Part shown: positions 20,234 to 31,066 of the stretch, one piece after another
Layout of the letters: every line of letters starts with the position of its first letter
Position numbering within the stretch: position 1 is the stretch's first letter
NCBI GenBank assembly: GCA_023515795.1
Contig: JALGPX010000040.1
Coordinates: 1-64,000 of the forward strand
DNA: 64,000 bases
Reading direction: 5' to 3'
Origin: Amoeboaphelidium occidentale
Lineage: Eukaryota; Aphelidiomycota; Aphelidea
Program-made: the position numbers and the translations under genes
The notes under the pieces: generated by a model
The model's input: the letters and a program-made list of their open reading frames with translations, nothing else
Databases searched by the model: none
Told to the model about the DNA's origin: nothing

Positions 20234-20870
20234 ATGGGAAGAAGAAAGATAAAGATCAAGCAGATAGAGAACTTGAGACAGAAGAATATCACCATGAATC
20301 GGAGAAGAGCAGGATTAGTGAAGAAGGCTCACGAACTTTCTGTTCTGTGTGAAGCAAAGGTCCTTGTGGTGGTATTTGATCCCAAGAATGAATGCCATGC
20401 GGTAAGTACAGACCTTCAGCTATCATCTGACTTGTAAGTATTCATCCTATGACCCTCAAATGTTGCTTGATAAGTATTTCGAGAGGCGTCGATCGAACAA
20501 TCCGATCAGGATTAGTACAAGAGACGATTTTGGCGAGGAAGCTGATGATGATAGCAATGAGAGTGTCACTACCGATGTTCCAATATCAAGCCTTCTTAAC
20601 ATGAAGTATGCAAATGAGATGCAGGGCTACTATCCAGGAACCATTTTGCAACCACAACTTCCTTCGATTGAATCATCCAAAGATCTCTTCATCAGTCCTA
20701 TATCACCACGCAGAAGAACCTTATCTGATGATGGCAGCTTGAAACAGTTCGCCAGCTCCACTAGTGAAAGCAAGAACCAAGCGGATCCCATGATGTCTAC
20801 CTATACTTCAAGAGGATTAGATGAGTCATTTGAGAAGTTTCATTTTGATTTCAGCGGCAAGAACATGTGA
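20234..20870 (+). CDS. MADS-box transcription factor, MEF2/Rlm1 type
   Basis: A two-exon gene (20234-20401 and 20439-20870, intron 37 nt) encoding 199 residues. The N-terminal MADS box begins MGRRKIKIKQIENLRQKNIT and continues with KKAHELSVLCEAKVLVVVFD. The SVLC segment and the YDPQMLLDKYFERR extension after the box resemble MEF2/Rlm1 rather than SRF/Mcm1. The C-terminal part is Ser-rich, with SP and SPRR sites that could be phosphorylated by MAP kinases, as known for Rlm1; this is inference. The start codon is 30 bp after the preceding stop on the same strand. Confidence 0.88.
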
Positions 20871-21237
20871 ACATGGACACAGAAATAGAGCCCATAGATG
20901 CTTCCTCACGAATAGGCGTTAAATTCCTATTACAGTCATCCTCGTGCGCAAGATAACATAGGCAAAGTTGCCGGATTTGCATGAAAGAGATTTTTAAATG
21001 CATTGTTTGAAGTTTGAAGGTCGATCCATTTACTGCTGCAACTATTGTTCGCAAAAGCATCCAAATTACCTCTATGAAAATTCCTAAAAGTCCATTATGA
21101 GCTCCAATAGTTTATATAACAACATCATTTTGTCCATCCGCGCGTATGTAGAGTCTTGCTACTCTCAAATTCAATCCTACTTTGTTTTTCCGTTCTTGAA
21201 AACCACATTCGCTTTCGAGAGAGACTGGATCATTGAA
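20871..21237. promoter_or_regulatory. Intergenic region upstream of PAN2
   Basis: About 370 bp between the MADS-box stop and the preferred PAN2 ATG. The PAN2 frame is open back to an earlier ATG at 21097, so the right part could code for 47 extra residues. I see no repeat, RNA gene or clear promoter motif. Confidence 0.35.
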
Positions 21238-24200
21238 ATGGGATCGAATTGGAAAGCAGAACGACCGTTCTTTGCGTCGAATGACACTAGCAGAATTTGT
21301 CCGGTAGTGGCAGTGCATTTTGACCCAATTCATGAGTTACTTTGGGCTTCAACAGACGAAAGAGTTTCTTCATTCAGTCTGGGTAGTACGAATTCGCCTT
21401 ACACTGAGGTCTTCACGCGATTTAAAGCACGCAATGCTTTGTGGGATCCTATAAGTAACTCTGTCGATACGGTTCAACAAATGTTCGTTCATGATTTGGG
21501 GGTTTACGTTCTATCAAAAGAGATGATATCTCTGCATAGTAGAGAAGGCATGACGCTATGGAAGGCAAGTTCTTCCGTTATTGGGAGTTCTTTCGAATCT
21601 TTCTGTCCTGCATTTGGTTCGTCTGAAATCGTGGCGTCTTCTGCGTCTTCTGCTTCACTCTACTTGCTTCAACGTGGAATAGTAATAAGGAAAATTGATG
21701 CTGAGGATAAAGTACTCTGCCTCACAAGGAACAAACTGTTGGCCTGTGGAACTGCTTCCGGTGCGGTAATTTTGAAAGATACATCATCTTTGAGGACGCA
21801 GCATTGTATCAAGTCTCATGCTGGGTCAATTTGTGATATAGACTGGGCAGAGAATTATGTGTCTGTTTGTGCCAATGTACCCGGTGGTCGATTCTACTAC
21901 GATCAGATTGTTAACGTTTATGATGCAAGAAGGACTGATGTTCCTGTTCGGAGTATTCCAGTTCCATCAGGTGCAAAACTTGCTCGTTTCCATCCACTAG
22001 ATGCACGAAAGATATTGATCTGCTCCATGTATGGGAACGTTATGGAATACAACATTACGAAGTCAACTTATGCGTCGTTTGATGCTATTAAGCTGGGAAG
22101 CATGGTCAATTCTTTTGCCATTTCTTCCTCTGGCAACAAAATGGCTATTGGAGATTCTACTGGTCTTGTTAATATTAACAGTTGCGGCGGCGCTCCTACA
22201 ATTAATTTCCACTCGCAGCCTATATCGAAAGCCTCTCCAGTTTACTCTGCAGCTTTGAATGAAAATGAACCTTTAAGTTCTATCGGAATGCCATATTACA
22301 ACGCCAAGTTGCTCTCTGCTCAATGGTTTGGGAAGCAGACACATTGTCCTGGAAATTACTCCAATTCAATACCAGTGGAAATTCTGGATCAAGTTAGATA
22401 CACAGATTACGTTGGATTCGCACCAAACTTACTCAAGGGAAAACGATTCCGTAATCAAGCTGAAGACTTGCCTCTGAAGAATGGCGAAGTTGATGAGACA
22501 AAGTTTCGCAGCAACATCGAAAGAGACTTCGCTGGAAAATTACGTTTAGACAACGAGGGTCCTAGAAATAGCAATGATTCACTAATAACTCAATACCCTA
22601 CTCACTATCACTACCAAAAGATACATTACAGCAAGTTCGGAGTAGAAGATTTTGATTTTAGTCAGTTTAATTCAACAGAGTACTCAGGTTTGGAAAATAA
22701 TATTAAAAACAGCTACTGTAATGCATTACTCCAAACTTATATCCACGGCTTTAAAGAAGGAGCTCTGAAAAGCTTGGCTTTTTGTCATCTAAAAAGTCTT
22801 GATGCAGGATCTTTCTGCAAGAAAGAATTTTGCTTACTATGCGAGTTTGGGTTTCTATGCAGAATGGTTGAAGACAGTAAAGGCTCGAACTGCCAGGCAA
22901 CTAATTTCTTCCGCGCATTGAATAACACAAGACAAGTATTCGCACTTGGGCTGCTTGAACCTACTGTCATAACACCGACTACAAGTCTGAACTTGCTTGT
23001 CCAAAACATGGATCGTTTCCTACTCGACTCATTCAATACAGAGTTTGGCAAAGATTCTAAGGCAAAAGACAGCAACACATTCCAAAATCTTTGTGGTTTA
23101 AAGGCTTTAACGGTTACTACTTGTTTAACATGTAAATTATCTGCTACGAAATCGCACGACACTTTTTCTATTGACTTTCACTACAAAACACTCGCTGAAG
23201 GAAAAAAGGCTCCGAAATCATTCTTGGATTTGGTCAGACACTCGCTGCGTAAAGAAATCACTACTAAAGCTTGGTGCGATAACTGCAAAAAGTATAGCGT
23301 TTCATTTCAAGAAAAATACTTTGAAAAGAACCCTGATGTTTTGAATTTCCATTTTGGTGGATTAGATGAAGATGAATTAGGATTCTGGGAAAATCTTGAC
23401 TCTCAGTTTGCGTTCGATTCAAAACCTCCGTTCAGAACATTTATTCCACCAACTTTAAGTTTTCGCAAGAATAATGGCATTACTGAAGTTTGTACTGAGC
23501 AGGATAATGAATGTGAAATGTATGAAGTATCTGCTTTTATTTGTCAAGTTCAAAGCGGCTCGGAAAGAACCCATTTAGTGTCATTCTCGAAAAACAAAGC
23601 TGGCGAATGGATATTATTCAATGATTTCCTTGTCCAGAAGGTCATTCTAGACGAAGTTCTACAGCTGAAAACCAAATGGAAAATCCCTTCTATTATTCAG
23701 TATCAGAAAGTTGCATCGACTACTTCCTGTTCCCCAAATGAAGCTGGGTCTTTAGTTACACACCTGACTCCTCAGACATTTCAAAGTGTATTTAGATCCG
23801 AAAAACGAACCAGAAATATTGATCCTATAAGGTTTGAAGAACTGCAGACGGTTGATCCCTCTTCGTTTCTGATAGGAATTGATGCAGAATTCGTTTTGAT
23901 TAGCAAAGACGAAACTGAGGCAAAATCTGATGGTACCAAAGTGATTGTCCGTCCTGGAAGTATGAGTTTAGCACGTATTAGTTTAGTGAGGGAAGATGGT
24001 TCTCCATTTGTCGATGATTACATTACTACTTCCGAATCTGTTCTAGACTATTTAACCGAATACTCTGGAATAAGACCGAAGGATCTTGATGTAACACAGT
24101 CACCACACAATGTCATCCCTTTGAAAGATGCTTACAGGAAGCTCAGATTGCTGGTCGATATGGGATTTGTATTCGTTGGGCACGGTTTGAGAAAGGATTT

Positions 24201-24646
24201 CAGAACCATCAATATTTTCGTTCCACGAGATCAAGTTGTAGACACTGTGGATATTTACCGCCAGAAAGGAAAGAGAAACATTTCTTTGAGGTTTCTTGCA
24301 TGGTATGTATTAGGAGAAGATATTCAATCCGATACGCACGACAGTATTGTAGACGCCAAAACAGTAAGTTAATCAGCTTTTTACCATTATTGATATATAG
24401 GCCGTGAAACTTTACAAAAAATTCTTGGAGCTGGAAAAGCAAAACATGTTTCAAGACTACTTGCAGGAAATTTATGATCACGGCAGAAACTTGCGCTGGA
24501 GGGCACCTCACTGGGAGGACCCTAAAGATCAAGATTCTCCTTTAATCGCTGCGAATGTAACACCACGAAAGGGCAGATCAACCAGAAAACAGTTTGGGTC
24601 GCCGTATCGGAGTGAGACACCTGAAACGAACCGCAGCGACTTCTGA
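21238..24646 (+). CDS. PAN2: PAN2 deadenylase, catalytic subunit of PAN2-PAN3
   Basis: Two exons (21238-24363 and 24401-24646, intron 37 nt) encode about 1,123 residues. The N-terminal third is a WD40 propeller beginning FFASNDTSRICPVVAVHFDP. The middle resembles the catalytically dead ubiquitin-hydrolase domain of PAN2, with YCNALLQTYIHGFKEGALK at its start. The C-terminus is a DEDDh exonuclease: IGIDAEFV gives the first Asp and Glu, HGLRKDFR the third acidic residue, and DTHDSIVDAKT the histidine and last Asp. PAN2 with PAN3 shortens mRNA poly(A) tails. An upstream ATG at 21097 would add 47 residues; the later ATG fits family N-termini better. Confidence 0.93.
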
Positions 24647-24726
24647 GCTTGATCTCAAAACACTGTTTCTTCCAAAAAACAGCAACCAAAAGGTGTCTAT
24701 AATAAATCAACATCTCACGCTGTCAA

Positions 24727-26137
24727 ATGGCCGGTAATTTTCCTTTGCCCTTCTGTACTTAAACATTAGATACTGAAAATAACACTCCAAACGTAACTGC
24801 TCAAGTGGCAAGCCAACTGATTGTCCCAATTTAGGCAGCAGCAGCAGCTGTAAAGAAGAAGCTGAACTCCTACGTTGGATTCGCAAACTTGCCAAACCAA
24901 ATCCACAGAAAGTCTGTTAAGAAGGGTTTCTATTTCACTTTGATGGCCGTCGGTATGGTTTCTGTTTGAGGCGATTTCTAATTGCGCACAGGCGAATCTG
25001 GTTTGGGCAAATCGACTCTGCTAAACACACTTTTCAATACTGAATTGTATCCGAATAAGGAAGCGAAGGAGTTATCAGGTGAAACACCAAAGACTGTTGG
25101 GATCCAATCGACCACAGCAGAGTTGGAAGAGAATGGAATTCGCTTGAGATTGTCCGTAATTGATACGCCTGGCTTTGGTGATTATATCAACAATCAAGAA
25201 TGGTAATGCTTTCATTTGGTTTAGATGTAGTTTATTGTGTAGCTGGAAGCCCATCCTGGAGAACATCGAAGCTCGTTTCGATTCATACTTGGAGCAAGAG
25301 AACAGAGTCAATCGCAAGAAGATTGTAGATAATCGCATTCATGCTTGCTTATACTTCATTGCTCCAACAGGGCACGGCTTGAAACCTTTGGATATCGAGT
25401 TCATGCAGCAGTTGCACTCAAAAGTCAATTTGATTCCTGTTATTTCCAAGGCTGATACTTTGACTGACGAAGAGATCAAGGAGTTCAAGCTTAGAATCTT
25501 GGAAGATATTGCTGCTAATGGTATTCAGATTTTTAGGCCGACCTTATCTGAATTCGATGATGATGAAACATTGGCTGAAACAAAGGAAATCATTTCTCGT
25601 ATTCCTTTTGCTGTTGTTGGAAGCACAAAGGAAGTTGATTTGGGTAACGGTAAGAAAGTCAGAGGTAGAAAGTATCCTTGGGGAGTCATTGAAGTCGATA
25701 ATGAAGACCACAATGACTTCATTAAGTTAAGGCAGATGCTTATCCGTACCCACATGGAAGAATTGAAGGAAGTGACATCTTCTATTCTATATGAGAATTA
25801 TCGTTCTCAGAAACTTTCTTCTGGAAATTATAGCGTTGACGCTAACGGAGAAGTTAATCCATTGCTAAAGTTTGAAGAAGAGAGAGCTGCGCATGAAGCT
25901 AAGATGGCCAAATTGGAAAGCGAGATGAAGCAAGTGTTTGAAATGAAGGTTGCGGAGAAGGAGCAGAAGATGAGACAGAATGAGGAAGAGTTGTACGCTA
26001 AGCATAGAGAGTCCCGCGAAGCTTTAGAAAAGAAGCGCCTCGAATTGGAAGAAAAGAAAAGACATTTGGAGCAGAAAGGTGGAATTCCGATTGATCAAAA
26101 GAATAAGCCAAAGAAAATGGGACTATTTTCCAAATGA
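24727..26137 (+). CDS. CDC3: Septin of the Cdc3/SEPT7 group
   Basis: A five-exon gene encoding 417 residues. Exons are 24727-24733, 24770-24792, 24835-24952, 24992-25202 and 25243-26137; introns are 36, 42, 39 and 40 nt. The first exon is only 7 nt (ATGGCCG) and the second 23 nt. After splicing the P-loop reads [10 protein letters not shown]3 is DTPGFG and G4 is SKAD. The septin unique region follows, including RIPFAVVGS and [12 protein letters not shown] long C-terminal coiled coil ends in a lysine-rich tail. Wording of the G-domain and the coiled coil favour Cdc3/SEPT7. Septins form filaments at the cortex and division sites. The gene converges on a formin, with 29 bp between stops. Confidence 0.9.
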
Positions 26138-26166
26138 GATTTTTAATGTTGTCGTGAATATAACGG

Positions 26167-29100
26167 TTATTTTATTTTGCTCGTTGAAGCCTTTGGAATG
26201 TTGCCTTTTCGTAATGATTCTAGCAGATTGTCCATGACGCCCTTCTGGTCTCCTGCTTCTAGAAAAATCAGTACATAAACATGAAATCTTACCTTCTCTT
26301 AGATCAGGAATCTTGTTTTGCATCGAAGAAGCCTCAGATGCCGCAGGAGATGGAGTCCTTGTATTGAGCACAGATGAAGTCAAAACAGAAGATGATGCTC
26401 TTGACATCATGGCTTCAGACGCTTTGAACACAGACCTAAAGGATATCAAAAAGCTACTGACATCGCCAAACCACGACTCAGAAGTAACGTCGTTAGGTTC
26501 GTCGCCATAATAAGTAACGACATCCTCAAACATTGCCAGTATTTCCTGTAGATCACTGTTAGAATTGCTTATTCTCTTACTGATTTTCCTCAAGAACAAA
26601 GATGAAATATCTTCTACGTGTTGATTCTTGACATGTCTGCATAAGTTTGTGTACTTTGACTGGATCTGAGAGAAGAATGTTTTCAAATGTTCCAGAGATA
26701 TTTTGGAAGCTCGAGCAATAGATTCCAAATCATCGAAAATAGAGAGAACTTCCGGAAATTTTGAGTTCACAATCCGAGCCAAGTAGTTCAAGAAGGACTC
26801 TCCTGTTTCTGATTTGGTTTCAATTAAATTATTAAGACTGCCAAGTTTTAATCCAAAAGCTCCGCTGCGGAATCCTTGAGAATTCATCACATTACTGAAA
26901 GATAGAATTATGCGGATAAGAGTCTTGAAAGCTTTAGATGTCTTTATACTTGAAGTGGCTTCTTTGATTGTCATCAAACTTGCCTCGAAATCTCCAAAAT
27001 GATCCTCAAATTCATACTTAAAACTCAGATATTTCAGCTTATAGCCAGAACGGTCGACTCTTATCAACATTAGCAAAAATCTATCAGCACCTGACAAGTT
27101 AGGCGGTTCGTCTTCTAGGAACGGTGTAAGAGCGGCAACTTCTTCAGATGTCGGTAGGTAATTACAGAGCTGCGACACTAAAGATTGATTGAGTATGCTT
27201 TCATCGTAGAGTTGGAAAGCCATCTCGAATTCTTTTAGAGTCACTTTAACTCTTCCAAGCAGGATCTTGATATTATAAGACTTCTTTGAGCTTATCACTG
27301 AAAATTCCTCAAGAAGCTCCTTCTTACTCTTAGTTTCCTTGACAGAACAAACTTTTGGTTGATTTGAAGTAAAGGAGAAAGCATTCTCAAGCTCATTCCA
27401 CGATACTGATTTTTTGAGTTTCTCTTCCAACTCCAAAGCCTCGTCATAATCTGCCCATAATGTAGAATTAATTTTATGGTCTGGAATCTTTTCAATCTTC
27501 AGTGGTTTCAATTTAGCTTTGCTTTTAAATATAGGTGATTTTGCTTTCCGTGTCATCATCTGTGGGGCCCCAGGCGGAGGTGGAGGCGGCGGAGGAGCAA
27601 AAGACAAATCTGGAAGGGAAGCTGTAATCTGATTCTTTTCAATTTCGGAGATGGATTCTTGAAATTCAGGTGTTACTTCATTTAGAACAGTGGTAGTGGA
27701 TTCTTTTTCAGTTGCAAAGAAAGTGTCTTCTTTTGAAACCGCAGGTAATCGATTGTCCTTAATGTATTCGATGATGCATTTTAGCTTGACTATTTCTTCT
27801 TGAAGCTTAACAACTGTTGCAGTCTTCACATCAACTGTAGCCGTACATTCACGATTTTTAAGTTCTTGCATCAAAGCAGCCTTTTCATCTTTCAGCTTTT
27901 CAACGGATTTAGCAAGCAAACGATTCTCTTGTCGAAGTTCCAGCAAATCATCTGCAGATACGAAATTGTCGATTATCGACTTAAGGTTAATAGGATATAT
28001 AGTTGAAAAGTCAGGATCCATGCCCTTACCGTCTAGTACTATTTGGCTAACTACTTCATCAATAAGCTGTAAGTAGGAGTTTCGTACAACTACATCTTGT
28101 CTTATTAGTAACAAATGCCTCAGTATTGATGTGAAAGAGTATAGACCTCTGGTCCCTTCAATTTGCCTTACGAAATTTCTTGTAATAACATTAGGATCTG
28201 ACTCTTCATTTGAAATGTTTTGAAATGCTTCCAGCATCGTCTGCCAATCTTTGCTGCTGTCACTATCATATTTCGCTATCTGCCTCTTCAAATATTCATT
28301 TGAAAAAGAAGCTTCATGCAGTTTCTCTTTTATGAAGCCAAATCCCACAAGCTGAAACATGTTTCTAACATGGATTCTCATTTCATAATGGGAAGGGATA
28401 GAGATCAAAGCGTTAATAAGAATGATGTTCGACAGCAAGAAATCTGAGATATCACGATCGGTTACTTTGCTGTTCCCTATCCAGCCAACACCAGCTATTA
28501 TCCCTCCATCATTCTTGTCTTTCTTTTCTAGCACCCAACGCAATTTGTTCATCCATTCCTCGAAAACTCGAGAGTTCAGCTGCAATGTATCACTTTGAGC
28601 AGCAGAAGTTAGAGCTAATTTCCTGAAAGCGGACATAACGTGCTCCCATCCAGTTGGCGTATTTGTGTAACAGATAACAGTAAGAAGTTCTACAACCATC
28701 TTCCTAACAAAGAAATTCTCACTCAAGATAGACTGAGTTATAATCTCTATAGAACGAGGAGCTTTAAGAAACATGTCCAACAAGCCATACTTGTTATTCA
28801 TGAGGCTTTTCAAGCATCGAACGACACCTTGTTCAGTTTGCAATTCCGTGTCTTTCTTCTGAGTTGCATTGTGAACGTGTGACAGAAGATCCAGTAAAGC
28901 ATCAACACCATTCTGATGTATAAACGTTTGAACCCAATCTATAGACTCTGTTTGCAAGCTTACTCTCAAACTGTTTAACAGTTTCACAAGATCCGTCCTG
29001 TTTCCATTGATGGTGCCTCCACTATTGAGAAACGAAGCATTCAGACCCAAATTCTTGAATGCTGCTTTTACAGTTCCAACCCCATGGCCAGTGGTGACCG

Positions 29101-29614
29101 GCATAGGCAGTGCATCATTCAAATTATACAAATATGACCGTATGGAATCTATAAAGTACAGAGGCGATCGAGATTGCTTTGATCTGACTGCTTTTTTGCC
29201 TTGCTCCTTTGTGACATGTTGATGAACCATCAAGAACTTATTCTCCTTTGGCATCCTTCGAATCGCATCCCGCTTTTCCTCATCCAAGCCCATCTTATCC
29301 ATCATCTCTTCCAACATTGCAGCAATATCCTCATCCTTCATCATATCAGCTGATGGGTTGCCCTTCTGAGGAGATGCACTCCCAAAAGATCTTTCACTAA
29401 TTAAATCGCTTAGTTTTGACGACTGTGAAGAGTTCCGGTGCCTGTCCTCGAAAGCTGGCGGTATTAACATCGATGAACCGGTTGATGTGAACACTGGCAC
29501 AGGTTTCCTTTTCACTTTAGTAGGAGATACATTCGTAGTAGGTGATGAATTCGCTCTACCATCGATTCCAGCCAGAGAATCCAGCCGTTTCAATGAGCCA
29601 GGCTGTCTAATCAT
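26167..29614 (-). CDS. Diaphanous-related formin
   Basis: Two exons on the minus strand (29614-26293 and 26258-26167, intron 34 nt) encode 1,137 residues. The N-terminal half is a GBD/FH3 armadillo region, for example SIDWVQTFIHQNGVDALLDL. A coiled coil and a short FH1 stretch (APPPPPPPPGAPQ) follow. The FH2 domain includes NSTLWADYDEA and later NSQGFRSGAFGLKLGSLNNL. The second exon restores the autoinhibitory DAD motif, GVMDNLLESLRKG; without the splice the C-terminus would be a meaningless frame. Formins nucleate and elongate unbranched actin filaments, and the GBD-DAD pair implies Rho-type GTPase control. The FH1 region is unusually short, which predicts few profilin sites. Confidence 0.92.
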
Positions 29615-29740
29615 CAGTTGAATGGATCAAATTCCAAAAGTTGAAACAACAGCTTTTCCGATACAACGACGCTCGCTTTCAATGCCCTTTTGCTTCGTGA
29701 CGTCGACAGATAATTCTATTAGACGTATTTATTTAAATAA

Positions 29741-30817
29741 TTAAACCTTTTGCTTCTTTTCAGGGTTCTCTTCGGTAGCTACTTCCGACGCTGGTCGTTT
29801 AACAGGGTCTATCTTGATTGCTTCAGCGTTCTTGACTTCAGACATAAAATCCCTCTGTACCAAGCAATCTTTGAAGTAATTAAAGTCTGTCAACTTTTCA
29901 ATTTCAACTACACCATAACTGTCATTACTCTCATTGGTAACAGAGAAAGGTCCTTGCTTCACACGTTCCAAAGAGGACATGAACGCGCAAGATCCAACAG
30001 CCAGGCCAATATCATTAACGATGGATCGAATGTAAGTCCCGCCTGAACAGCTTACTCTTATTTTAAAGAACTTTTCGCCATTCTCGTTTGTACCAAACTG
30101 TAATAGTTCATGCTCATAAATTTCAACTTTGCGAAGTTTATCCGCAGACATTTCAACAGTTGTTCCGTCTTTCTTTGCTTTCCTGGCAATATCGTACATG
30201 CGTTCACCATTGACTTTGAGGGCTGAATACACAGGAGGCATCTGTTCAATAATGCCTGTGAATTTCGACTTGATCGCTTCCTTGATCATATCTTCTGTAA
30301 CATGATCATATGCCTTCTCTTCTACAACATCGCCCAGAATATCATAAGAGTCTGTACTCTTTCCCAATACACCAACAGCGTCGTAAGTCTTGACACACGC
30401 GCCTGAAGTTAAAAAGTATTGTAATTGCTTAGTTCCTTTTCCAACACCAACTATTAGGACACCTGAAGCCAATGGGTCCAAAGTACCACCATGCCCAATT
30501 TTAACTTCCTTTGGATACTTTTGAAATTTGCGCTTCTTATCACTCTTTCTGATCTCTTCTTCCTTTTGGACAAACTCCGTAAAGGTGATATGTCGCGTTA
30601 TTTCTACTTTAGGCTTCTTCTGAAACATGACTAATAATTCTTTAATGTAATTCACAACATCGTTCGAAGTGCATCCACTGGGCTTACAGACAGCCAACAC
30701 GCCGTTCAGTTGAAGCAATTTTGACATCGTTCTTTGATTCTTCCAAATCAGACTGCAAAATTCTTTAAGAATTCCCTGCCACCGTCTTTCTGTGGTGTAA
30801 AATGCTGAGGATTTCAT
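29741..30817 (-). CDS. PUS4: tRNA pseudouridine-55 synthase, TruB/Pus4 family
   Basis: A single-exon protein of 358 residues. It contains NGVLAVCKPSGCTSNDVV, the family entry motif, then the catalytic segment GHGGTLDPLASGVLIVGVG, whose Asp is the nucleophile. MPPVYSALKVNGERMYDIAR and CSGGTYIRSIVNDIG complete the TruB fold. The enzyme makes pseudouridine 55 in the T-loop of tRNAs, in cytosol and mitochondria in yeast. The first ATG gives a short basic leader; a second Met 30 residues later (MSKLLQL) would give a leaderless form, so alternative starts could produce dual localisation (inference). It is divergent from the ABCG transporter across about 250 bp. Confidence 0.92.
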   Translation of the reverse strand: MKSSAFYTTERRWQGILKEFCSLIWKNQRTMSKLLQLNGVLAVCKPSGCTSNDVVNYIKELLVMFQKKPKVEITRHITFTEFVQKEEEIRKSDKKRKFQKYPKEVKIGHGGTLDPLASGVLIVGVGKGTKQLQYFLTSGACVKTYDAVGVLGKSTDSYDILGDVVEEKAYDHVTEDMIKEAIKSKFTGIIEQMPPVYSALKVNGERMYDIARKAKKDGTTVEMSADKLRKVEIYEHELLQFGTNENGEKFFKIRVSCSGGTYIRSIVNDIGLAVGSCAFMSSLERVKQGPFSVTNESNDSYGVVEIEKLTDFNYFKDCLVQRDFMSEVKNAEAIKIDPVKRPASEVATEENPEKKQKV

Positions 30818-31066
30818 GTTTTATGTAATTCTTAGCAGCAGGCGAAAAGCTTTCTGTAAATCAACCATCTGCGCATAGTAGTTCCGATCACAGAGCATTA
30901 CAAGCTCAATTCAGTAGATCGAAAGCCTCCAACCGCAGAAACAGTTTAAATGAACTCTTAGCCAGCGTTTCTATTTCTTTAACACCCTTCCGGTTCACCC
31001 GTTTGTGTGAATTACGGCGTCGTTAGCGATCGTCACACACGCGGATTTTATCCTGAAAGTGACGCA

